DNA of 64,000 nt from NCBI GenBank assembly GCA_024734495.1, contig JALMQS010000312.1, forward strand, positions 248,001-312,000, given 5' to 3'. Origin of the DNA: Forficula auricularia. Its lineage: Eukaryota > Arthropoda > Insecta > Dermaptera > Forficulidae. Position 1 is the first letter of the stretch; the number at the start of each line of letters is the position of its first letter. The notes under the pieces were generated by a model. That model was not told where the DNA came from. It searched no databases and saw only the letters and a list, made by a program, of their open reading frames with translations. The position numbers and the translations under genes are program-made. Below are positions 1-12,100 of this stretch, in pieces.

Positions 1-126
1 AAATGAATCAACGTATTAGTGCTCTTACTATTGAGGCTGTGACCGCGGAGCATAGAGGGGAATACACTTGCAGTGCTAGAAATTTAGCAGGAGTTTTCAG
101 TCATGCTTCATTTTTGAATGTCAATG
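1..126 (+). CDS. Dscam1: Dscam1 Ig7 variant exon V1 (3' part)
   Basis: Window opens inside this exon. The C-terminal half of an Ig domain is visible: RISALTIEAVTAEHRGEYTC with the second domain cysteine, then FLNVNG and a GT donor at 127. It ends in phase 1 like all variants. More variants may lie upstream. Confidence 0.9.
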
Positions 127-3100
127 GTAAAATTATTATTTTTTAAGGTTTTTTTTCATGTCTTTTTCCTTTACTTCTCTATTTATTTCTTAGTTGCATT
201 CCATTATTTTTGGTTAACAATTTCGTATTATGATTAGTTCCACCACAGTTACATCCTTTCTCATTTGGTGACACGCCGGCAAATGCTGATGATACCATCG
301 CTATTCAATGTACTGTAGTTAAAGGAGATTCACCACTTACTCTGTCATGGACCTTCCAAGACACGCCTATTAGTAATACCAAGAGTATAACTATAAGCCA
401 GATGGGAAATAAAATTAGCATGCTTAGCATAGAGTCCGTCAGGGCAGAACATCGAGGAAAATATACGTGTATTGCCAGAAATGCCGCTGGAGTGGCAGAT
501 TATTCATCATTTTTGAATGTCAATGGTAAATGAATAGTTTCTGAAGGTTTTTTCTTTGTTTTGAGTGCCTTAATGCCTTCAGTCCCACCACAAATCCTTC
601 CCTTTACTTTCGGCGACGCCCCTGTGAACGCTGGAGACATGGCTGCTGTTCAATGCATGATCGTCAAGGGTGACGCTCCAACCAGCTTAGAATGGCGATT
701 CAATGGCGAAATTGTGGAACGAGGTCTTGGAATTTCCATTAGTCCAACTAACCCGCGAATCAGCACTTTAAGCATTGAAGCTGTAAACGCAGAACATAGG
801 GGTGCTTACAGTTGTCTAGCTTCCAATCCAGGCGGACAAACCAATCACACGGCCGTTTTAAATGTGAATGGTAAACCCTTTGATGGATTATAATTTTTTT
901 CTTATTTCTATCATTTTAGTTTTTCTATTATATTCCTTCCTATTTCCATGAGATTTATTCTTCAATATTCTTCTGTAGTTCCACCTCAGATTTTACCGTT
1001 TTCTTTCGGCGACTCACCTAGCAACGCGGGTGATATGTCCGTTGTTCATTGCTCCGTTGTTAAGGGAGACCCTCCCATTGAAATTATTTGGAATTTCAAT
1101 GGTACCCAATTTATCAATAATCCGTCTATTTCGATCACCAAGACTAGTCAACGAATCAGTACGTTAAGTATTGATGCAGTCAACGCTGAGCATAGAGGTC
1201 AATATACTTGTAGTGCAAAAAACCCTGCTGGCGAAGCAATTCAGACATCCTTCTTGAATGTTAATGGTAATAATTTATAGGTAGCTCATATTTATGTTTG
1301 CATTTTAGCATTGCTATAAATAGATCTTTTTCCTTTTCCTTTTCATTTTTTTTCTGTAGATGTAGATATTTAACATACCAATAAATTTTTTTAAAAAATA
1401 TTTTTACTTGATTTACCTCGTCGCTAGTGCCACCTCAGATTCAAGAATTCTCATTTGGAAACGAGCCAGCCAATGCCGGAGATCTAGCCACCGTTCAATG
1501 CGCTGTTGCTAAAGGAGATTCCCCTATAAACATTACATGGTTATTTAATGATGTTCTCGCTAATTCAATATCTGGAGTTGTTATTACCCTATTGGGTTCC
1601 CGTGTCAGCTCTCTTACAATTGAGTCAATAGGTGCACACCACCGAGGTCATTATAATTGCATTGCTGCAAATAAAGCCGGCTCTACTAATTTTACATCCT
1701 ATTTAACGGTTAATGGTAATTGGAGGTTTTACTATTTTTTTATTTTTTTTATTTATCCTTAATTTTTTCAACCTTTTCCTAAATGTAAATCATGCAAATG
1801 AATCTTATTATCAGTTATTCCTCATATCACTCCATTTGCCTTCGACGGTCAGGCCAATTCTGGGGATAGTGTTCAACTAAATTGCTACATATCCAAAGGC
1901 GATTCTCCTTTGTCAATTTCTTGGACATTCAATGAAAACAGCATTGAATCAACGCAGGGAATTTTCACTGCTGAAATCGGTGGTCGAACAAGTCTTTTAA
2001 CAATTGGTTCAGTTACCGCAGATCATAGGGGCAATTATACATGCACAGCCTCGAACGCTGTTGGATCTGCACATCATACAGCAATGCTTCTAGTTAATGG
2101 TAATTAACTAGCTATCAAACAATATTATGATTATATCAAAATCGTCCTTATTTGTTAATTTTTTTTTACTTTTGTTTTATTTCCCCCTCCAACTATCGAT
2201 CCCTTTTATTCAAATTTTATTTATATCCCATATAGATAAATATTTCTCCGCCAATATTACACAAAAAAAGAGATTGTCTTATTCTTCGACAATCATTTGT
2301 AATTGGGAAAGTTCTTGAGTACAATAGACAAACAGCATGTTACATATAAATAAATATATATATAATTATATAAATATAAATAAGCATGAATGAATAGATT
2401 TCTATAAAATGGAGCAGATTTTAGCATGTTTAATTTAACGTGGATTATATTTTATTTAGCATGTCTAATCAATCGCTGTTTATCTATTGACCTTAGGAAT
2501 AATAATACCATTAGATATCTTTCTTTAATGTAAAATGCTTAATTTTCATTGAAGAAGTGAAAAATTATAGAAACAACAAAGCTTTCTCTTTAAAAATAAT
2601 TTTATCATATTTCGTTCTTTATTTTGTTTGTTGTTGAAGCTTCTATATTGTAATAAGGGAATGTAAATTAAATGAATTTTCCAGTGCCCCCACAGTTACT
2701 TGCATTCTCTTTTGGAGACAAACCACTGAATCCAGATCAGGCAGTTACTGTTCCATGTGCTATTGTGGATGGAGATAATCCTATGAAACTCCAATGGCTT
2801 CTGGATGGACAGCCCATTAATCCTGATATTGGGGTGTCTGTGGTTAATCTTGGAGCAAGAACAGCTATATTGACCATCTCAACTTTGCAAGCCTTGCATG
2901 CCGGAAACTACACCTGCCTAGCTGAAAACAAAGCTGGGAAAGACCATTATTCTGCGCAACTTGTAGTTAATGGTATCCATTCTTAGGTTTAAAGTCTCAA
3001 TATTGTAGGCTACATTTACACGTCATCATTATTTTGTATATGATAGAATCATGTTTATATGTTGTTTATTAAATTTCTCGGCCACTCCCATTGCAGTGCT

Positions 3101-6100
3101 TCCTTCTCTCTTGCCTTTTACGTTCGGAGAAGAGTTGGTCAATTCCGGAGACTTCGCTCTTGTACAATGTGTAGTGAATAAGGGGGACACACCACTAAAA
3201 ATTTCATGGATGTGGAATCATTTACCTCTTGATGAAGCTGGTCTTTCGGGAGTAGAAATTCGTCCTGCAGGAGAAAGATCAAGTTCTTTAACCATTCCTG
3301 TTGTAAACGCTCAACATGCGGGTTCATATTCATGTTTGGCAAAAAATGCTGCTGGTTTGGCAAATTTTACGGCCCAACTTCAGGTCAATGGTATTGAAAA
3401 TTTAGATTCTAGTTTTAATGATTTAATTCTAAATTAATTTAATATTTAATTATTTAAACTATTAAATCCTTGCTTATTTCTCCTAGTTATCATTCTCAAT
3501 TCGACCTATTTCTTCCTTTTATTTTCGAAGCTGAATCCACCAATTAAATTATGCTTATTTACCAAGGAAATCCCAATGTGGTCTTCATCTGATCGTTCTC
3601 TTTATCGGGGCATCGTCTACTCTCTCAGAGAAAGTGTTAATTATGTTAAATTTTATCACTATCAAATCTACTACTAAATATTCCCATTCTTCTTCAAAAG
3701 CCTAATTATGTTCAAATTAGAAATTTAAATAATTATGTTCTTGTAGTCCCTCCCGCGATACTTCCCTTCTCGTTTGGTGAGGTGCCTTCCAGTCCTGGAG
3801 ATGTGGTCCAAGTTACTTGCCTTGTGAGTAAGGGGGATACGCCTCTAAATATTACTTGGAAAATGGACAGTCACTCAGCGATGCCAAATGATGTCACTAT
3901 CACAAAGCTCGGCGAACGAGGAAGCCTACTAATGTTTTCATCAGTAGCTGCTCATCATCGAGGCCTGTACACCTGCCAAGTGTCCAATGTCGCCGGCGAA
4001 ACTTCTTATAAGGCTACATTAGTTGTAAATGGCATGTTCTTTGAATCATGCTTTTATTTGTTATGTAGATAAGTTTTTGTTTGGTTTTTTTCCACCCTTA
4101 CTTTTGGTTCTTTCAGTATCTCCCACTATTGTTCCATTTTCTTTTGGCGATGTGGCTTCTAATCCTGGAGACACCGTTCAGCTAACCTGCTTGGTTACCA
4201 AAGGTGATTCACCCCTGGAAATTAATTGGTATTTCCAGGGAGCCCAATCAAATCAAATCGAACGTGACGTGACAATTACTAAACTAAGTGATCGTGGGAG
4301 TATTTTAATGGTGAGCTCTTTACGACCTGAACATCGAGGCAATTACACATGCCATGTTCAAAACGCAGCTGGCGAAGCCTCCTTTTCCACAACATTAGTA
4401 GTTAACGGCAGGTGCTTTTTTAATCGAATGTCATTTTTTAGCTCGATTACTATATTTATTTAATTTTTTATTAACCAATTTTTTTTTAATTTTTTTTTAG
4501 AATTTTCTTATTTTTTATTTTTTCTCCTTTATTTTAGTGCTTCCTAGAATTGAACCAGTTCATATTGCAAATTCTATACAGGCCGGGGAAACTGCTCAAA
4601 TCTCTTGTCTTGTCTCCCAGGGCGACAGCCCAATAGATATATCTTGGAGTTTCCAAGGCTCTGAACTTTCTAATCAAAAGGGAATATTCACTTCCAAAGT
4701 TGGAAAAAAACTCAGTGTCCTTATGATTGATCCTATAACTTCTCTTCATACGGGCAATTACACATGTACTGTTCGAAACCCAGCAGGCATCGTTAATTAC
4801 ACTACAAGTTTGAAAGTGTTTGGTATACCATAAAAAATTCATTTATACTCTGATGTTAATCACAGCACACTGACTATGTTATGATACTAACAGCCTACAA
4901 TGCTTAAAACCCTCTTTTGTTAGCTTTACTAATTACTTTTAACAAAGAACATGATTATAAATTATGTATAATTTTCCTTTTAAATATCCTTTAACTAGAT
5001 GAAATGTAGATTAAATTTTCAATATATGTACACAATTAAGGCAGACAGTAAACAAAGCATGGTTTTGATAAGACCAATAATTGTGTAGCATTTAGGAACG
5101 ATACTTGCTCTGTTCTTACTCTTGGACGCATCTATTATATAAGAAAATATAATTTATCCTCTTAATAAGGTTTTAAAGTGTGTATAAGTGATGTGAGGGC
5201 GAAATATGTATTTGGGGAGTGTAATTGGAGGTAACTCAGGATCTTTGTTAAGGGATTGTGGGTTCTTGGTGAAACATTTTAAATAAAGTAAAGAAAATTT
5301 TTAAAATTTAAAATATACAATACTGGGTGGGTTGCACATAAATAAAAGATCAGATGCTTGTTTAGCACGACTCTATATATATTATATATTTCGGGGTATA
5401 AGCCCATCTTTAAGAGTTCACAAAGGACACTGAAATATAATATATAGAGTCGTGCTAGCTAAACTGGCATCTGATCTTTTATTGATGTGAGACTTACTTA
5501 GTATTTTATATTTTAAATTTTAAAAAGTTTCAAAAAATTTTGTTTCAAACATTTTCATTACTTTATAACTCAGGATCGTTTGGAAATTTTCTTGTTTCAT
5601 TATTTTTATTCCTGTATTCTATATTTATTATATTTTTTTTTCTTTGTAAAGGGTAAAAAGAGGATTAAATAAAAACTTTTCAATTAAATTAGGATCTTTT
5701 TATGATCGAAGTTAGAATCTTTCTTTAAAAATAACGGCAAAGGACAAATTAAAATTAAAATTATTTTAAAACTTTTAATAAATCATTGAGAATAGAGTGA
5801 GATTTCAGCGTGGAATTACGTGATATCAAAAATTAGATAAAATTACAAAAAGTTAATAAAATTAGAAATCCAAAAAGAAATAATACTTATATTATAAATG
5901 ATATATTACATTAGAGACGACTTTGGCAATTTTGAGAATTTCACTCAATTAATATTAAAATGAATTTTTGTTCTAAATGTCTTTATTTATCCGGCTATTG
6001 GCTACTTTTTAACCGACTTTATCCAAGCCACCAATGGAGAAACGATTTTTTGGCAGCATAAATACAGAGTAGTGCTATTTTACAAGACATTTCCGAGAGG

Positions 6101-9100
6101 TAGGATGATATTTACAATTATATTATAATATAATAGAATATTACAAAATTAAATGTTTAACATGGGGTCGTCTTCAATATGATTCTCGAGTGGGTTGAAA
6201 TGTTCAGTTCTCTTTTGTTTATAAATTATACTGGTCACAGATGGGTGGCAGATAATATAACAGCACTATTTGACTTGTGTGTAGACGCCAGTTGGTACAA
6301 ATACGGTTGGCGATGGGAGACTGAATGAGAAGTATGTTGTCCAAAATGTATTCGGTATGAATATCGAGAGTTACTGAAATACTATAGGCCATGTATTTGT
6401 CTTGTGGATGTGTGACTGATCTGACATAGTCGGTTAGTTAATTAGAAAGGAGCGAAATTAGATCAAGAAAGCATTCATTCTCTGATTAGTGGTATGTGAT
6501 ATGATTTAGCGCATAGTGGATTATGTGTTTTTTTAGGGATGTTTTACTGGAGATGCCATGGGTTTTGATTTAACTAGTAAGGGGTGGGGGTGTGCTAGAA
6601 TATATTATGTATCAGGTCTGCATATAGCAAGGAGTGGCGCGTATGGTAACTGTGTGTTTTTCTGAAGGATGCGTGTCGGGATTTCATTGATTCAATGTAA
6701 ATAACTGGATTATTAAGAAGGGAATGGTAGGAAGGTCGCAAATTGTCTCGTTTCGTTACCTAAATGTTGAGAGGTGTTGGTCAATTCTGTCGTTTTGTAG
6801 AGTAGACTTCATTTGTGTCAGTGAGCTGTTTTTTAGTTCTGTACTCATAGTTACTTGACCTTGTATTATTTGTCACATCGTGTTGAAGAGGTGGTTGTGT
6901 TGCGGGTGGGTTAGTATTATTGGGTGGATTGTTCTGGACTATGCGCACTGTCTCTTGAAACGTACACATTTCCGCCCCTCTTACACCCAAATGGTTCAGT
7001 GGCCACGACCGCCACTGTAAAAGCTGAATCACTAGCTTCCTTTTTCGCCACTAACTCTACTTCAGATGACAAAGGGCTTAACCCGGCCTCTTATACCCCC
7101 CAAACCAACCTCATGAGCAAAATAATTTTCAGGCCCCAAGTAATCAAAAAAGCCATTAAAAAATTGAAATCCGATTCCGCCACTGGACCCGATGACATCC
7201 CACCAATTCTAATTTAAAAAATGCGCCCCCAAACTTGCCTCTATTTTATCTAAGCTATTCCAACTCTCTTATGAATCGGCCATATCCCCCGAAAGCTGGA
7301 AAATAGCCAGAGTCACACCTATTCCTAAAAAAGGTGACTCATCACAAATCACCAATTACAGACCTATCGCGATCACCTCTGTTCTTTCCAAAATAATGGA
7401 AATGGTTATTAATCAACACGTCCTCTGTCAAATAATAAAATAATTCACGATAGGCAATATGGATTTAGACAATATCGTTCAACAGGCGACATCTTAACCT
7501 ATGTCACTCTTAAAACAAAACTCTAGAGACCGGGAAAGAAACCCTAACTGTAGCCCTAGATATCTTAAAAGCTTTTGACCAAGTTTGGCACAAAAATCTT
7601 CTTGCCAAATTGCCAGCCTTTGGCTTTACACCAACACTTCACAAATGGATTGAAAGCTTTCTGACAAACCGTAGTATCAAAGTTGTGGTAGATGGAATGT
7701 CATCTGAATCTTTCTCCACAAATGCTGGTGTTCCACAAGGCTCGGTAATCTCCCCCACGCTCTTCCTAATATACATAAACGACCTTGTCGATCAAACGTT
7801 AAACCCAACTCATTGTTACGCCGACTATAGCACTCTCCACGGCAAGCCCTCACTCCCGAATAATCGAAACAATATTTCCTCCTCAATCACTTTCGACCTA
7901 GACAATCTAATTAAATGGGGTTCTCAAAATTTAGTTAATTTTAATGCAAACAAGACTCAATGTTGTCTAATTTCTAGGCGCGATAATAAAAATTTCCCTG
8001 ATATTCTCTTCGGTTCGAATACCCTGAAAATGTGTGACAGCCTGTCCATGTTGGGCGTCTCTGTCGCATCTGACCTGTCTTGGAATGAACACCACAAGGA
8101 AGATTGGCTTCTTATTCAGATCCAAGCGATTTTTCACCCCCCTACATCTTCTCACCATCTACAAGGCCCAAATCCGCCCCTGTCTCGAATACGGCTCTCA
8201 TCTATGGAGAGGAGCCTCTAAATATTCTCTTGCCACCCTGGATGCAATTCAGAAACGAGGCGTCAGGCTAATTATTGACGATTCTACTCTCACCGACTCC
8301 CTCGACTCGCTAGCTCATCGAAGAAATGTCTCTGCGCTTTCCCTTTTTTATAGATACTATCACGGCAGGTGCTCTGATAAGTTAAGATCAGTAATTCCCC
8401 CCAAAGCATGATTTGCGTGTAGCACGCGTTTTGCCGATTCCAAACACTTTCGCGCTCAAATTAGAAAAGTGCCGGAGCACTTCATTCGCCAATACTTCAA
8501 GGAACTGGAACTCTCTCCCAGCCCCCATCTTTCCCAGCATTCTTAGGGCCGGTTGTATGACGCAAAGTAAATCCTTTTTACCACTAACCAAGGGTAGATG
8601 GTAAATGGAGTGGCTGGGATGGCCAATCAGATGACAGGAACTTTCAGTGCGATTGTTAGTGGTAAAAAGCATTTACTTTGCGTCATACAACCGGCCCTTA
8701 ATCTTCAAACCTTCAAAATCCGGGTGCACAAACACATACGGCTCCACCCTCTCGCTTGACCAACTTTCCCTTCTCTTCGGTAATGCAAGGGTCTTTCGAG
8801 GTCCATAGGGGCTGCATCTTTACTGGTGCGCCCTTTCAACAAAAAAAACGCACATGATGTCCAGAATAGTACCTGGGTTGCCTCGCTTGGTCGGTGCGGG
8901 AATTTTGATGTCTGTTTAAGCGCCGTGCAGGTCTGTGTGCAAGTTTATTAACCACCGCTTGTCTTGGCCCCCTTCTTCCCCTTATTAGATACCATCCGTA
9001 ATAGCTACTGTAAAACAAATTTAAATCAAATTATTTGAAGTCAACCAAACGGGCTAAGTTCCTCCCAGTGAGTAATCTGTTCGCCAGCCTTTCAAATATC

Positions 9101-12100
9101 CTTTAGAACCTCGACCATAATGTGTGTATAACGAATGTGTTGGTGAAGCATGGATGTGGGGAGTGTGATTAGAGGGTGACTCAGGGTAGTTTGGACATTT
9201 CCTTTCTATATTTTTTTTCTCTATATTTTATTTATTTTATTATTATTTTTTTGTTATTTATAATATTTTATTATTATTTTTTTAATATTTTGAAAAAGAT
9301 AAATAGAGGTTTAATGAGCGATCTTTTTGTTGGACGAATTTCAGAATCTATCTTTTAAAATAACTGCTAGCGACAAATTACAATTAAATTATCATTTCCG
9401 GCCAAAATTTGTATTAATTTGAAAGTTTATAATAGGAAAATAGGGACAAGTTTTTATGTGTGACTTTTTTATTTATCAGCCAACTTTTCGTCGACTTTGC
9501 CGACTTCTTCAGGGCTTCAAATAATCATGACACACATTCGTCTAAATTTTCTTGTTATCTTCGTTGCCATTGAGGACCATCAGAGGCACAAATTTCAAAA
9601 AATATTTGGCACATTCCGTTAAACAATTTTTCTTTCTTTTCTTTTCATATTAACAATACATTAGATATAAAACAGAAATAACATAAATAGAATGAGGTAA
9701 CACTGTTTCAGAATAGAATATTTTTTCTTTTGATCCTTACATAAAGAAATCTCAAATTTAAAAATCTTTATGTAAGGATCAAAAGAAAAAAATATTCTAT
9801 TCTGTTTTTAAAAAACAGTGTTGCCTCATTCTATTTGTGTTGTTTCTGTTTTATATCTAATGTAATTGTTAATATAAAAGAAAAAAAAGAAAAATTGTTT
9901 ATGTGAATGTGGCAAATATTTTTTGAAATTTGTGTTTCTGATGGTCTTCAATGGTAACGAAAATAACAAGAAAATTTAGACGAATGTGTGGCATGAAGCC
10001 CTGAAGAGGTCGGCAAGGTCGACGAAATGTTGGCTGATAAATGAAAAAGTCACACATGGAAACTTGTCCTTATTTTTCTATTATAAACTTTCAAATTACA
10101 ATTAAAATAATTTTAAAACTTTTATTAAGTCATAAAGAACAGATAGATAGATTGATAAATATTATTGCTCTGAGATCATGATCAGATTTCGTTGAACATC
10201 ATAACATGTAATACAAAACATAAACAAAATATAAAAACAGCAAAAAATAATAAAAACAATATAAGAAATAAAAACAAAAATGTCAAAAGTCTATATTACG
10301 TTACAATTTGTAGCCCTTGAATACCTAGAGAAGAGAATAACAGAGTAAGATTTCAGAGTGGGGTTAGATTTTGCACGTTTTCGATTTGGTAGGGGCAATT
10401 CTGAGGCCTCCCGAAGAATTGTTTATAATTACAGACCGCTGATGATGGTCCAAGTCCATGCCAGGCCCAGGCGTCGTCTCACTTAAGCAAAGTTGCAGCC
10501 GAGGGTACTGAGATGTCCAATTCTTAGCCCTCGCACTAGTATTAGTGCTATATCAATTACATGTTTCTCGAAGGGTCATGATAGAATAACGCAACTAAGC
10601 AAGTGATTTCTTTGCTTTTTCCAAATTATCAAAATGATCGTACTTGTGTAATTTCTACAAAGCTTGAATGAGACACCCTTAAAGTGCTCTCCTTGACAGC
10701 GTGTCAGAGAGGGTCTTCTTTGTTCTTTCTATTTTTATTTTTTTCTTCCACTGACCTCGGCCATTCACCCTGAGCTCCCGGAATCAAAAATTAAATCTCC
10801 AAATTACTTATTAATAATTACTTTATCACTTTTATATATCAATTATGGCTTTGAACGAACCCAATCACCCTGGACATGAACCCGCACGGTTTTCTCTTGC
10901 TACAATAAAGCATTAGAATTATTGGCTACAATGATAGTACCATTGTAAGTTATTTTCAAGGATTAATTATTTGATAAGAGTTTCTTTCAGGCAGAGATAT
11001 TTATATAAAAGTTTATTTATATTTTTTCATACTAACACTTAAAGAATTTCTTATATTTTTAGTATTGCCAAGAATTGTCCCGTTTCATTTCGATACTCCT
11101 ATCTTTGCTGGTCAAGCGGCACAGATCACTTGCTTGGTTTCTGAAGGCGATCCCCCCTTCGAATTACATTGGACATTCCAGAATCATAATATTTGGAATT
11201 TTCCTGGAGTATCTACAATGAAGGCTGGCAGTAAAGCAAGCATGCTTTTAATAGAATCAGCTAATGAGAGACATTCAGGAAATTATACTTGCTCTGTTCA
11301 CAGTCGTGGAGGCATTGCTAATTACACAACTAGTTTAAAAATCCATGGTAATTTATTTTTATTTTTCATTTCTGCAGTTCTTCCTCGTATTGTCCCTTTC
11401 CATTTCGACACCCCAATCTTCGCGGGTCAAACGGCACAAGTAACATGTCTAGTTTCTGAAGGTGACTTTCCTTTGGATATTTCTTGGAGTTTTCAAGGCA
11501 CACCTATACCAGATGGGCTGGGAATCTCAATAACCAAAGTTGGCAGGAAGACAAGTATGCTTCTTATTGATTCTGCGAATTCGAGTCATAGAGGAAATTA
11601 TATTTGCTCTGTCAAGAACTCTGCCGGAGTAACTAACTACGCTACTTCGTTAGATATTCACGGTATCCTATAAAGAAACACTTTTCTGTTATATTAAGAA
11701 GATAATATATAATAAACCTCCTCTAAAACCTACTTTACGGTGCTATTTTCATTTTGTCTTTAAAATACTCCATTTCCTTAACACATTATTTGTTACTCAC
11801 TTTATTTATTTTGAAGAAATTTGTCCTATATTCCTATTGTCATTTTTGTTATTTTGAAAAAACAAAAGGGTAATTTCACAAAATCAAAAAAACAAACACT
11901 AAAAATATTTTCATCTGACCAAATCTCTCAAGTTTATCGTTTCCAAATGAATTTCTGAAAATACTATCAAAAAATTGCGTTCATTATACACATTTAAATT
12001 ATTCATTTATTGAACCAAATTCAATGGTTGCTTATTAGAATTTTTCGACAAAGTCAAGTTACTTCTATTATACTTCTTGAACCGTAAGGTTTCAAAAGTG

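Noticed and set aside
3139..3363. Minus-strand open frame overlapping V8
   Set aside because: Mirror of the Ig7 exon; no homology of its own.
4534..4842. Minus-strand 102-codon frame over V11
   Set aside because: Antisense shadow of V11.
11820..11880. Possible third dead Ig7 exon
   Set aside because: Only a CCTATTGTC..TTTTG match of a dozen bases; no cysteine block or splice site.
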